Positions 1 to 11,477 of a stretch of 64,000 nucleotides of DNA are shown piece by piece. The notes under the pieces were generated by a model. The model was not told the DNA's origin. It saw nothing but the letters and a program-made list of their open reading frames with translations, and made no database searches. The DNA is from Ascaris suum. Its lineage: Eukaryota > Nematoda > Chromadorea > Rhabditida > Ascarididae. Positions within the stretch are counted from its first letter, which is position 1. The number at the start of each line of letters is the position of its first letter. Made by a program: the position numbers and the translations under genes. The stretch lies in the NCBI GenBank assembly GCA_013433145.1, contig CM024183.1:8041703-8105702 (forward strand), in the 5' to 3' direction.

Positions 1-3000
1 AGCATCCCAGAATCAAAACAGTTATGGACTCTCATAACCAATTAATCAGCAGCTATTAAATCAGAGAAGCCCTCTCCTTCTCCATGTATTATAATAGAAG
101 ATATCGCCAGGAGTTCCTAGTGCATTTTTCTGCCAACTCATTTCTATATTTTATGTAATCCGAAATATTATGGAAAGCTCAGTTGAATGGTATTCTCGTC
201 CTCCCGAAACACAACATTTCGTGAAACATGAAATTACAAGTATTTGGGTTACAGATGGCAGCTTGCTTATCTATCACTTCCTTACGTGAATATTTTAGCA
301 AAACTCAGTATATAAAAATGGGTTGCAGAGTAGGGTTCCCACGAGTGCAAACGCTTCGATAGCGCCGGCAGACAAAAAAGAAACTTGTGTTCCATCGAGG
401 ATAAAGGACTTTTTCTTTCTATTTCAGAATATGACGCTGGCTTCTAAAGTGAAGTCCACATCCCTGCAAACTGCTAGATTTTCTCACAACTTCAGGGAAA
501 ATTTTAGGGCAATCTCTGAAACTAACATTCATGAAAAGTAATAACTTGCAGCGGCCTAATGAATTCTCCCGAAGGTGGACGCTCACAGAAAACTTCAGTG
601 GGGAAATTGGAGATAATTGACTAGCTGGAGATTTTTCTTGGAGAATTCGAGCAACTGAATGTCTGAAGGAATTTCTTAATGAAGATTTCAGCGCTTCTGT
701 AATTCAGTAGAAATTATGTGCAGCAACAACGAAGCCGAACTTGACAAGATCAATTTTCGACGTAGCTAACAGAATTCACTTCCACTTCAACTAACACGCT
801 TACCTGAACTAAAATTTAAAGGGAAAATTTCGTTCTTCAACGCTGTATTGCTTTTTTGAAGATTTCACTGCGAAATGAAACCCCAGAAGAGTTCCACAGC
901 AAAAGGAACAAATGACTGCTCGATTAGAAAGCGTATTAGATTCGGGAAGGGAATGCTGAAGTCGTTTTGTGTAGACAAGGACAACGCTTACCTCAACTAT
1001 CTCAGAAGTCCGATGCATAACACCACTGAAGTGTCCAAATAAACTGACAGCTGGCTAATGTAATCAATATACTTTACGTACTAGTCCAACGCATACATTA
1101 GTTAACAGAGCAGAAACGGGTTGAGGAGTTTTCTGCACAGTCCGACATCAAAATTCTTCTTTTGCGTTTTAATATAACGCAATTAGTGAATGCACAAAGA
1201 AAACCGCCGTCCAGGTATATGTTCGCAAATGTAATTAGGTGTATTTGTTGTGTGAGATTAGAGACAGTAGATGTGCTTTATAAAAACAAATGTTGATAGA
1301 ACGTGCGTCAGTGAATTCAAAAAACTTGAAGGAGAGAGTAGAAACGCTGACCTGACATGTCTAGGGGATATGCGGAAATCAAAAGGTCCTCGAAGCTGAT
1401 TTAAAGTTTAAACAAAAACTGAATTTCGAGACCAATTTGCACATCGCTATTCCTCAATACTTCCATGCTCAGTTACCATTTTCTTTCCTACGAATATGAA
1501 AATTCCGAAGCACTTAAGTCCGTCTTTATACAGCTTGGTAAAAAAGCCCCTGTAACTTTTTCAACCAAACAGTCCATCATCTTCAAAATTTCCATGACTT
1601 TATCTCCCGTGAGATTCGCATTTGTGGATTTCAACAATAAAGAGCATGTGAAATATTATAAAATTATGGCGAAAACCTACGTAATGATTTCTACGTCTCA
1701 TCTCACATACGACGGGTTTCTACTTGCACATTTCATCGGAAATGATGAAATTGAGATGAAATGCAAGCACTTAAATATCAGAAACGATATGGGCAAGCAT
1801 TGCAACTCAAAAAATAAAAAATAAAAACGCATAACACCAACCGCATACACATTAAAAGGCGGATATGCAAAGAAGGCAGCTATAAATACGACCACTTGAA
1901 AAGTGCAAAAATCCACTGACTGGTTCATCCAGCTCGTCTTCGCTTGTGGCAATTCCACTCGATAAACGCAATCGTATGTGTAAGCAATGGCCCCTTAAAA
2001 TAGACTATCTAATTCATACAGCTACATTAGGAATAACAATTACAGTAGTTAACTCCTACTGCATGCTCACCTTAACTATTCCTCTTGTAATCGTCCACTA
2101 AAAGAATCAAACTTTTCAATTAACTTTCACATCAGAATAACAAAATTACGACTGATGCTTGCGACAAACTTATTCAAGGTCTCTATATAAACATGGTGAG
2201 TGAGGGCGGTTAAGGATCCATCTGTCCATATGCAATGCACAAGCGTATCCCATTCCTAAGCACAGGTTAACTCCTAGCAGAATCCCCTGTTGTAAGGCCC
2301 TGAAAAACAAATGCCCTTCCTTACCATAGGCCCTACCCATAAAAGGACTTACTATCCGCTGCGAGTTTTAGAAACGCTGAAACTCCCCTACATATAAAAA
2401 TCCAAATAAACGTAATATCCATCTAAACAGAGTGAAAGAAGAAGAACAAAGCGATGAAAAACGTATGCGTTTCTCCCAGCATATATCTCCTCATCAAAAA
2501 CCGTCAAAAAAAGAACTCCTGGTCTCATAACGTCAACTTAATTAAATGCGGCATCCATTTGTCACAAAGAGAGGATAAACATGGCATTCAAGTGATCATA
2601 TCCTATCTACTCGAATATAAGCTCCACCTTCAGCATGAGGTCTGTGTTAGGATAGGACATCAGAAAAAAGTAGGAGCTTCTATCCAACACAGCCCTTCCC
2701 CTAGGAACGCAATATTCAAGAAACCTTCCAGGTAATCCCCTAAAAATGTTAAGATCTCACACAGCTACGCAAGATAAATCTTTTAAGTAAGCGGGAAGAT
2801 TTCTCCTGTGCAACCTATAAACTTAGGCAGAAAAATTACGGCCGAGCTTACTCCTCCCACCATTTCTTGAGAACGCAGTGGTGGCATGAAGCCGCAATCA
2901 GAATTTCGGTCGTGGCTGCGACCGGGTAGAACGAACATCGAGAAGGAAGACTGAGGAAGAAATAAGACAAAAAATGCTTTTTCCCCCAGAGGCTCTTTTC

Positions 3001-4365
3001 ATCTTCCGATTGTCAGCTGAGGTATCTAATGGGTCCGGATAATGCGAGAAGAAAATTAGCAGTAAAATGAGAAAAAGGTTAAAAAATATCGACCTCTTTC
3101 TCAACAAAGCTTTTTTGAACTTGGATTCATCTGTCAGCACATCCCAAAAAAGCCCTCTGGCGTGATTGAAAACTACAGTCTATACATACTTATACTTATC
3201 AAGTAACCTAGAAAAGTATGCGCTTTCTCCTCCGTCCCCGAAAAATCACCACAAGAACAAGTCGCTCTGGCCACTCCCTCTTTTTCGAGGTGTCTGCTCT
3301 AACTTTCGCGAATCATGAGAGTAGGCGAGGGAGCGAGGGCAATGATATATAAAATTTTCAAACAAAATCCAAGGGAGAAATAGCAGAAGCAAACCCTTTA
3401 CGAAACCTCACTTAAAACTTAGTCGAGTAAGTCTACCTATGCTTAAAAATGGTCAATATTTAATTTAGTACACATGTAGCAAATAGAAAATAGGTCATTC
3501 TTTATGAGCAGTGCATAAAAAACACTTTGACTTTATGCACTTATTATCCTTGATTCGTTTGCTGTGCATAACGTTTTTCTCCCGCTAATAAAATATTTTC
3601 CTCATATGCAACATGTATCGTGAAAAGCAGTTTTTAATTAGGCCTGTTCACTGCTTACGCTGAATCTTCGACATACGGATGGCTATAAAATGCAACAAAT
3701 GCTGTGAATGAGCACAATGGTAATGCTTCAAGGGTTGTTTATAAATAAACTGAGTCATATGAGCTTGTTTATTAGTCTGGGTCTATCATATCTTACAAAA
3801 GCGCTAAGAAAGCGAAACGACCCCGAGTTTACTAGTCCGGCGATTGAGCAGCATCCTATATGCTGTGTTAAGACCAGAAAATGTAGCTATCAGTTACAGC
3901 GGCGGGAATGAAGTGGTAGTGGCGCACTGATCAAGAACACTTGAAAGGAACTATGAGGTCGCACATGCAATACGAGAGAAATTTTCACAGGAATTTCAGA
4001 GGAGACAGTGAACAAACGTCATCTAGTCTAGTCGTGCTTCCATATACCGTGCAGAAGAAAAAATATTCTGCATGCGACTTGGAGAACAGTACGCAGAGAG
4101 CCATTGGATTACTCTTTTAACAGATGAATAGTGCCTGTCCCCCCTTTTTTTTACAAATTTTCACCTATTTTTCTGTTTTTTTTCCCTCCTTTTCACATTA
4201 ACTTTCAGCGAAAGGTTCCTCCTTTTGCGAACTTGGACGCATATTATGCTCCCCATTCCCAATACAGGCGCGGTGGGAGGAGAGAGAAGCCTGGGGAGGA
4301 GGGTAGCTCGCGTACTGCCATAAGTGGGAAACGAAAAAATCCATAGAAGAGCAAATGAAACATAC
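1..4365. other. Left flank, no recognisable gene
   Basis: I see no exon that I can tie to a family here. The longest open frame is 1465-1824 (+, 119 codons, ATG to TAA). Its product has no recognised motif, the frame has AT-rich codon use and no splice context argues for it, so it is probably chance. If the RanBPM-like gene ending at 4366 continued, its LisH, CTLH and CRA exons should lie here on the minus strand. I looked for the conserved YLVHHGY, QLYP and FIEMV type motifs and found none. A short inverted repeat (GAATTCTCC / GGAGAATTC) spans 561-648. Confidence 0.5.
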
Positions 4366-4497
4366 CTGAATATCTTGCTTGATGTCGTAAATAAAAGGTT
4401 TCTGGCCGAGGTTCATTTCAAGAATTTCTCCGTGCTTCTGGAAGTCCGATCATGGGATATAAGTCAATAACACTGGCTAGTCCATTGATAGCCGTAT
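4366..4497 (-). CDS. RANBP9/10-like: RanBPM-like exon 5 (SPRY end), frameshifted
   Basis: Begins after TTTTTAAG and ends at ATTCAG|GTATGT. The translated pieces are TAINGLASVIDLYPMIGL, then, after a one-base shift at the GG of 4440-4441 (CC on the coding strand), GEILEMNLGQKPFIYDIKQD. Vertebrate RANBP9 has [26 protein letters not shown] in this position. Removing one C restores both the Gln of GLQ and the phase needed between exons 4 and 5. This is the last exon I can assign; the EWR...SYLVHHGY region that should follow is not visible in the remaining 4.3 kb. Confidence 0.72.
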
Positions 4498-5500
4498 CTT
4501 AAAAACATTTAGCCCGTTTGCAATACTCGTTCTTTACCGTCCTTTGAGCAAATCTCACACAACACCTACTTCGTGATACACCCAACTTCAGCGAAAAAAC
4601 TTCCCACTCGACGACGAAATTAGTAGCCGAAAATCTGCAGTGTAACGAAGGGCACCCACCCATATTGGCACAGAAACATTACATCTGTCCAGATCAGAAA
4701 ACTTTGAAGGCGGAAAGAAAGGAAAAAAGAAACGTGATTGTCTTCATTAAGCATCCTCCCACACGCTCAAAATGAACGTCTTACTCATTCATATTATCTT
4801 TCCCCTTAGAGCTTATATATGGAGGAAAACAACAAAAATTCGAACATCACCTGCAATGTCGTCCAAATAAACTATGCACCATTGTCTGCATTAGAACAAG
4901 AGTTTTTAGTAAACACAGCGGCTTCATTATTCTCTTTGAGAGTGCGCAACAACTGATCCACCATAGCATTGCACCCACTTAGCAAGAGGCCTTTTTGGAA
5001 AGCAAACAACCAAGCTAGAAAACGAACGAAGAGACCTTCCCGGAAGAAAAAGAAAACTTGTTGTGTTCCCTCGAATATAAACTCCTTAGCTTCTCCCAAG
5101 TGCATACCTTCTTCGCAGTACAGTAGCAAACTGTCTGCTTCTATATAACTCAGTCGCGCATTTGCCACAATGGGGCATTCGACTTTAAAGCAAAGAAAAA
5201 CCGTTCAGCTTTACAGGTACGAAGAAAAGTTTACAAAGTTTTACGTGCTACGTTCCCAAAAGAAAAGTTTACAGAGGTTTCTAAAAACCGTTCAACTCAA
5301 TGTAGCAACGGTCGTAAGCAAAAAAAACGGTGCAAGAAATAGCACGAAGTCTAGATCTGCACTCGAACTCCTAATTTCATAAATTTGATGCCCTCCCACT
5401 CATAAGGCAAACGCTACTTCGTCACGCTGCTTTTTAAAGATAGCGCAAGCGTTAATGCCATTTACACATTAAACGGCGGCGGTAAATGCGTATTACTCAC

Positions 5501-5667
5501 CCAAGTTTACTCCATTTTTCGTGAGAAAATAGATTTCGAAACAAGATTGAACCCACATCCAACCGTGTCGTTCGACGAGAACGTTCGTCCATACGGACTG
5601 CCACTACCAGACGAGCAAAAATAGTTACCATCATCACCATGATAACCATAAGAGCACTTGTCCCATC
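5501..5667 (-). CDS. RANBP9/10-like: RanBPM-like exon 4 (SPRY signature), frameshifted
   Basis: After a TTTTAATTTAG acceptor it reads GWDKCSYGYHGDDGNYFCSS, then GSGSPYGRTFSSNDTVGCGFN. This is the most diagnostic stretch of RANBP9/10 SPRY domains (GWDKHSYGYHGDDG...FCSSGTGQPYGPTF). Near 5523-5525 one base is missing: the frame runs into TAA at 5507-5509, while the -1 frame resumes the family's TKNG...LG ending exactly up to a TTGG|GTGAGT donor. Adding one base back makes the exon length fit the phase of both neighbours, so the lesion is real relative to an ancestral gene. It may be a genomic mutation or a consensus error. Confidence 0.82.
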
Positions 5668-6534
5668 CTAAATTAAAATTTGGTGAAACACTTGTTACGA
5701 CAGCAAAACAAGAACAACTATTTGAAAAAAAAGGTGCAGAATCGAGCACATTTAATTCCTAAGCTTCTGCAAAGTTCACGTAAATTACTAATAATTGTTG
5801 CAATAAATTCCTGCAGCGCATCAATTATATTCAAACTACATCACAATGCAGTGGTGTGCACCTACTGGATTAATATCAAAAACTTCGGCCCTTGAGATGT
5901 GAATCATCACTCCGAATTTAAGTGTGCCGAGCGCATTGGAGTCCCAGTTATTTCTTAACATCATAAAAACTCCGAAACATACTATACTGTCTAATATGTA
6001 ACACGTGACGAGATCTGGGCAAAACAATGCGCAAAAGTTCTCAAAGATAACAGTCTAGGCTAGTACAGTTCAAAACAGACAGCACTTAAATCAGACCTAC
6101 AGTGAGGCAATACAGCTTTTCAAATCATTCTTCCGACTGGCTTCTTGAAGGTATGCGAATATTCGCCTTGCTTTCTCGATGCTATATACCTCCACTTCCC
6201 ATATCATCGATTCCAAGAAATAAGGCACCATTTTATAAGCTGACTTCCACTACTGTAGTACTATTGCGATCAGCTAAACGTGGCACCCGTAAAACGATTT
6301 AAGTCCAAACGATTCGAAACGGCGACTATACATTGCAAACAAAAAAAGCATTCTGCAGAATAGGAGTCGAAGATCGTCCAGTGAAGATTTCTTTTTTAAA
6401 CAGAAAAAATCATCGCAGAACTTTCCTCGTGAAGAACGCCAAAGTTAATAGAGAAGATTGTGCACTTCATATCCTTTTAAAATGCACCTGACCTTTATTA
6501 ACGAAAACCAAAAAAAGGACGAAAATTTGCAAAC

Positions 6535-6708
6535 CTGGCAATCGATTGAGGTCGACGTTCTACTCGCACAACCCGATACCAATGCAGCAATCATTCACGC
6601 TCGAAACAACTAATACCTCGAAGTAGAAGACGCCACACGTCACTGGGATCGGATGATTGGATCGCACCACCCCTGCATCCTTCGGGTTGAACAAATGAAA
6701 CAAACCAC
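6535..6708 (-). CDS. RANBP9/10-like: RanBPM-like exon 3 (SPRY core) with in-frame TAG
   Basis: Contains KDAGVVRSNHPIPVTCGVFYFEV and, after a few residues, CIGIGLCE-stop-NVDLNRLP followed by a split Gly codon completed by exon 4. Vertebrate RANBP9 reads GIGLSAQGVNMNRLPG at the same place, so the TAG at 6560-6562 replaces the Gln codon by a single C-to-T change. The conserved DGY of the family is DCC here (GGC-TAC type to TGC-TGC), two further unlikely substitutions. The acceptor I chose (GGAAG at 6709-6713) keeps phase with exon 2 but is pyrimidine-poor. GTTCAG at about 6731 is a prettier acceptor but gives the wrong phase. The donor is CAG|GTTTGC. Translation would stop inside the SPRY domain. 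Confidence 0.75.
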
Positions 6709-8115
6709 CTTCCGTTTCAAATACTTCGCTGAACGGCACGATTCTTATTGCAATGCATGCACATCAATTCGATTGCCCTTCCAAAAGCAAATCATATAAT
6801 GTTCTACTCAAATCTAATGGACAACAAAACTTTTAATGATGTCAGGTTCCAGGAAAAAAAAGGTTACCTAAAAAAAAACATAGCTAAGTAGGCCAATCTT
6901 CCTGCAAACGAAAGTTTCGCCTGGTGGGCAATTATCAAAATGAAGGTGAGCAAACTGCGCTGCAAATTGGCCACTTCGAGGAGAATTCAACAATGTTTGG
7001 AATGTAAAAATGAGAATTCAACAACAGGAAGCCCTCTCGAACGAGCTGCTTATAAACTGCCACAAACTGCTCTCTCCGAAATACTTACGATAAGCTGCAA
7101 TCGGACACGTTGAAACGTCACCACCAGCAGGAAAAACAACAACCCTCACGACTTAATGCATAACGTTCTACAGAGGTGCTGCGCGAATGGCGAGTATCCT
7201 ACCAGAAAACTAAAACTGTATAGTCTACATGACTTGTAGAAAGCTTAAGGTCGTTTCTGCTAAAACAAGTGAGGTCGATAAAAAGAATACAGTGAAAGAA
7301 ATACGAGCATAAATCAAATCTCCAGATGCTATGTAAAAGGACACAATATAATTTGTTTAAAATGAATTCAAAAATACGATTCCAGTTGAGCTTGATCCTT
7401 TAAAGAGGCGGCTGTATTGTTCCTAACGATATTAGCAACAAATGCAGTCCTTTGCGGTATTGTGTTGCACCATTTTTAAAACATTAGAAACCACTGTATA
7501 CTATGTTACGCTTGCAGTTTCAAACTGTGCACTTAATCCCATGAGAGGCATTGTGAAATACAAAATATTGTGGAAAGCGTTGTTAGTGGGATAAGCAAAA
7601 AACTGGATAGAGTTGTGACAAAGGTTACAGTTATTGATGGGCTTATCTAGTTGAATTTTTTGGCCGATAGTAGCTGGATGACAGTTTCCAAGGACGATGG
7701 TAATCGAACATTAAAACACCCTTATCTGACCAAGAGATCATGGAATAGCAGAAATGGACTCACTTATGAAATTTTCAGTTTCGCTGACCCAACGAGGCAA
7801 CACAAATTTTCTGCACTTGTAAGCGAAAAGAGAAAACTTTTTAGAGGTGGTGCCTCTAAATCGGAACTTGCAATAGGCTTCGCACTTCGCATTCATTTGC
7901 TGAAAATACGTTACTAAGATCTTGGGTACACACGTACCCATTTCTTGATGTGACAGCGGTGACCATATATAATGCAGTGGTTTATCCAAACCCCACACCG
8001 CAGCATAAAAACCATGACCTCATCGTTCTAATTTAAAGCTCAATGCGATGCTAACAAAGACAAAAAACAATCCTTACGTGTATAGGTACCTCAGCCAGTG
8101 AATAAAAAAGCTTAC

Positions 8116-8203
8116 CGTTATAGGTGACACGAAGCGCGTCGTTCGATATCAGCAGCCAGGTGCACTTGTCCTGTGCGCTCCAAAAACGTGGCAATGGCGT
8201 TTT
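8116..8203 (-). CDS. RANBP9/10-like: RanBPM-like exon 2 (start of SPRY region)
   Basis: 88 bp between a TTGACTGCAG acceptor and a CG|GTAAGC donor, phase 0 in and phase 1 out. It translates to KTPLPRFWSAQDK, then CTWLLISNDALRVTYN. This tracks vertebrate RANBP9 residue for residue in spacing (TPLPRSWSPKDK, then an aromatic, LS-NNLRV-Y-G). It encodes the strand that leads into the SPRY/B30.2 fold. No lesion is present, both splice sites are good, and the phase matches exons 1 and 3. This is one of the two best-preserved exons of the locus. Confidence 0.8.
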
Positions 8204-8585
8204 CTGCAGTCAACCAAATTCGCACTTATTTTAGACGCAAAACGCAGGTATCGTCTTCATCTGGCTTGAGCGCATTAAGCAACCGACGGAACGACGACAA
8301 TTTTGCAAGCTAACGCACCCGTTCTATACGATGCCCACAACTGCCGTCGCAAGAAGCCTCAAATACTGCCGTACCGCTGATTTGACCAATTCGTTGGTAA
8401 CGGCTGCCCACCGCCAAACCTGGTCCATATATTATTGCTCTCGAAATATGAGAATTGCAGTACTCCATATTTCTGCGCTGAGCAAGCTTCAAGTGCAACG
8501 TGAATCACGAATGAACGCCGAAAAAATTAAGCCATCTCCCTCCCCTCCCGAAAAAAATGTAAATATTGGTCAGGATAAGAATAAC

Positions 8586-8732
8586 CTCTTGGTCGACATA
8601 AGGGTAGAGCTTCTTGAGGCGTTCACACACCTCCTTATCTTTGGCACTCGGGCTGAACATAAACTCAGAAGTCTGATGGCCATGCGAAGCATTTTTCGCA
8701 CTTTCCATTGAATCCGCGTCCGCTTCATTCAT
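8586..8732 (-). CDS. RANBP9/10-like: RanBPM-like exon 1 (start codon, 49 codons)
   Basis: ATG at 8730-8732 opens 49 codons ending in CERLKKLYPYVDQE, followed by GTTATT as donor (8585-8580). RANBP9 proteins have a matching R-LYPAVNE segment just before their TPLPR motif, and exon 2 here starts with that motif. The first 30 residues are acidic and serine-rich and unlike anything I know, as expected of this family's variable N terminus. A TTTGTAG acceptor ends at 8748, leaving only 15 nt before the ATG. In a nematode that spacing suggests a trans-splice (spliced-leader) site; it could also be the end of an upstream intron, since the frame stays open across the 15 nt. The exon is intact. Confidence 0.7.
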
Positions 8733-8747
8733 ACCTTCATTCGACCT

Positions 8748-10318
8748 CTACAAATCAATTTGCTGTTGGCAAATGAAACAATCGACTTGCACAGTTGGCA
8801 GAACAATGAAACAAGTCTAACGAAACTGCGCGCTATTGTCACCTTTTCGCTTAGTTCTGAGCGACAACACTTCAAACAAAAAATCCGAATGCTACTTAGA
8901 ACAGTAGCTGAAAGCATGCGCTGACAGAATCGGGTCACAAATCCCGCGGAAAATCCGCGCAAATTTAAAGCAAGACCTGAGTTGCTTACATGAATCTTCC
9001 TTATAAAGAGTAGCTATCGCTTCAGCAAGCTTAGCCAGAACCACATTCGACTGCTTATGTGACACTTAGGCGGGTAGTCCCCCAGCTACACGAGTCACAT
9101 TCACAACTAGGAGTGAAATCTGGTAGCTTGCATATTCCACTGAGTAAATCGTATTCTTCTCTGCGACTTCAGGTGTTTTATCTCTTTCGGCATGGCTATG
9201 CTTTTTTCACTCGTCCCCAGTCTCTGTGCGACTCCCTTCCCTTCCCCCTTTCCTAAAGAGGAAAAAGGCTATCCGATTATGGTTTGAATTTATGCGTTTT
9301 GGGAGAAAACAACGCATTCCCCACCCATAAATTCAAGGGAACTTTAAAAGCAATGAAAAAAGTGCATAGTTCCTAATTGTAAGTACATGAAACTTCATAA
9401 AGCAAACGTGACGACTGGAAACGCACTGCAACCTGCGCATCGCTTGCACTTGAAACATTCACACTTGCATCCATCATAAACAAAGCGATCGCGTCGTTCT
9501 CAAAGCCTTCTATGCGAAAAAGACTACTGAGCGGACCTCGCGATAGAGCTCCCCTTACTGACCCAAAGAATGCTCCAACACGCGATCTTCAACGAAGTGA
9601 TCACCTTTCGCGCAACCTGAAACACGTTATTCAGTTGACAGCACTAAGAAGGTTGCTCATTCAGCGATAACGAACGAAAATCGCGAAAAGACGTAAGCTG
9701 CAAAAAAAAAGAGCAGAAAACAGTACTTCTCAGAGGGAGGGAATAGGAAATTCAGAAATGGAAAGTAGGAGGAAAACAAAAAGAAACAAATAAAACAGAA
9801 AAGGAAATACAAAGCAAGGACCAGGAGAGACACGAAACGAAGGAAAAATTTCTGCAGCGAGTTAGGAGTGTTTAAGGCGCGCTTTTGCAGCACTCTCATA
9901 GTTAGCGTCACATTTTGGTAAACACTGGCCACATTTGGGTCTATCTACTGAATGAGGCCAACATAGATAGATAGTCGAAATCACTGGAATAACGCCTTCT
10001 AAATAAGTCACTGAAATTTTTGAAGTTTTTTGAGTGGCTAAACGCATATCGCAACGATATGTTTTTGAAGCCCTTATGCACTGCATTTGAAAAAAAAAAC
10101 AAAACAAAACAAAAAACACGTGATACTGTGGTGGTGGTGATTCAACGAAAGCATGAGGTGGTCATCTTTTTCGTTTCGATCTCGGAAAACGACGGTGTTT
10201 CTTAAGAGTAATACGTTGCCTCATGAACTTACCCGTGCTCCCATAAAATAAAACGACCTACAGTAAAGCACGTACTTCCAAGACAAACAACTATGATATC
10301 TGACTTACTAATTCAAAA
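8748..10318. other. Upstream region of RanBPM-like locus, no gene seen
   Basis: No exon, RNA gene or repeat family recognised. The minus-strand stretch just above the start codon holds the acceptor described under exon 1. Short open frames at 9059-9256 (+), 9657-9932 (-) and 9862-10119 (-) have compositionally skewed, unfamiliar products and are probably chance. Confidence 0.4.
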
Positions 10319-11039
10319 ATAACCTATTTATAAAACAAGGCTCGAAAAGTAAAAGGATCTCACTAATTCAAATAACAAAAGTAAAAGGATCAAAAGTAAA
10401 AGGAAAATAAAACAAAATAATCGCTTCACTAGCTGGATCTCACCTTTAATAATTAGAATAAGTGACAGCTGGAAACGGAACCCTTACATGAGAAATGAAC
10501 GGGAAAGAGGGAATTCGCACAAGCATGCAGTAAAATAATTATGGAAGATTAAGGGTGAAAATAACCTATTTATAAAACAAGGCTCGAAAAGTAAAAGGAT
10601 CTCACTAATTCAAATAACAAAAGTAAAAGGATCAAAAGTAAAAGGAAAATGGAAGATTAAGGGTGAAAATAACCTATTTATAAAACAAGGCTCGAAAAGT
10701 AAAAGGATCTCACTAATTCAAATAACAAAAGTAAAAGGATCAAAAGTAAAAGGAAAATGGAAGATTAAGGGTGAAAATAACCTATTTATAAAACAAGGCT
10801 CGAAAAGTAAAAGGATCTCACTAATTCAAATAACAAAAGTAAAAGGATCAAAAGTAAAAGGAAAATGGAAGATTAAGGGTGAAAATAACCTATTTATAAA
10901 ACAAGGCTCGAAAAGTAAAAGGATCTCACTAATTCAAATAACAAAAGTAAAAGGATCAAAAGTAAAAAGAAAATAAAACAAAATAATCGCTTCACTGGCT
11001 GGATCTCACCTTTAATAATTAGAATAAGTGACAGCTGGA
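10319..11039. repeat. 108-bp minisatellite bracketed by 155-bp direct repeats
   Basis: The segment starting ATAACCTATTTATAAAACAAG occurs at 10319, 10561, 10669, 10777 and 10885; the last four are spaced exactly 108 bp. Within each unit the 14-15-mer AAAAGTAAAAGGATC recurs up to three times. The first and last copies carry a longer 3' extension (to GTGACAGCTGGA), so 10319-10473 and 10885-11039 are near-identical 155-bp repeats 566 bp apart, enclosing the 108-bp copies. It lies about 300 bp left of the large array. Confidence 0.95.
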
Positions 11040-11339
11040 CAAATATACAAGTGACAAAATTTCAGTTTTAAGGGATCGAGTTATTGTCTTTTTCGCCTCA
11101 CCTCGTTGTGCTTTTTTTCCAGAAAATTGTTATGCCATTCTTTCACAATAGAATTTCTTCTCGTATCAACAACCGATCGCTTTTGTACTCATGATTGCCA
11201 TTGAGAACCTAGCTAATGGGATGCCCGTTTTACAAATCCTGGTAAGTGTTTGTTTCTACACATGCCCATTGTATGTAATCATCTCCTTAATTTTCCCGCA
11301 AGGAAAGGTGAGGCCTAAAGTTTCGCAAAAGGTGTCCTC
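11040..11339. other. Spacer between minisatellite and 2187-bp array
   Basis: A unique 300-bp spacer with no gene signal. It runs directly into the first array unit at 11340; the sequence to the left (ending GTGTCCTCT) is not found in other unit junctions, so 11340 is the true left edge. Confidence 0.6.
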
Positions 11340-11406
11340 TGAACAAGAGTAAGGGGTAAATGCCAACCCTTGCACGATGGCCCAATCTCATCGAAACGCA
11401 ATTCTG

Positions 11407-11477
11407 ACCAACTAGTAAATGATGACAGTGATAACTCTCGAAATCAGGGTTATCCCTGTCATCATTTACTAGTTGGT
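11407..11477. repeat. 71-bp inverted repeat in every 2187-bp unit
   Basis: Outer arms ACCAACTAGTAAATGATGACAG and its exact reverse complement (22 bp). These extend through one mismatch into GATAAC / GTTATC, giving 29-bp arms around a 13-nt loop (TCTCGAAATCAGG). The same 71 bp recurs at offset 67 of each unit that contains it (16 occurrences, the last near 57663-57733), with no change that I could see although neighbouring positions vary. It can form a cruciform in DNA or a long hairpin if transcribed from either strand. Confidence 0.95.

Larger units (their letters stand above)
4366..8747 (-). pseudogene. RANBP9/10-like: RANBP9/RANBP10-like (RanBPM) SPRY gene, disrupted
   Basis: Five minus-strand exons (8586-8732, 8116-8203, 6535-6708, 5501-5667, 4366-4497) together read as the N-terminal half of RanBPM: the LYP-x-V lead-in, TPLPR-x-W, NHPIP...FYFEV, NRLPGWDK-x-SYGYHGDDG, and GLQ...GE...N-GQ-PF. 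RanBPM is the SPRY scaffold of the CTLH/GID E3 ubiquitin ligase, in cytosol and nucleus. Introns are about 382, 1407, 867 and 1003 bp, so this is not a retrocopy. Three lesions break it: an in-frame TAG at 6560-6562, where vertebrate homologues carry Gln; a one-base loss near 5523-5525; and a one-base gain at 4440-4441. Splice phases agree across all exons only if the two indels are treated as lesions. No LisH/CTLH/CRA exons follow. Either it is a decayed duplicate or the base calls are wrong. The TAG is a substitution, and a conserved Gly-Tyr pair is Cys-Cys, which favours decay. Confidence 0.72.

Noticed and set aside
4872..5168. 98-codon minus ORF as an extra RanBPM exon
   Set aside because: It lies between exons 4 and 5, whose phases already fit each other, and its translation matches no part of the family.
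5836..6027. Minus ORF with NNWDSNALGTLKFGVMIH as the SPRY exon after FYFEV
   Set aside because: The real continuation (IGIGL...NRLP) is found directly following FYFEV in exon 3, so this frame is intronic.
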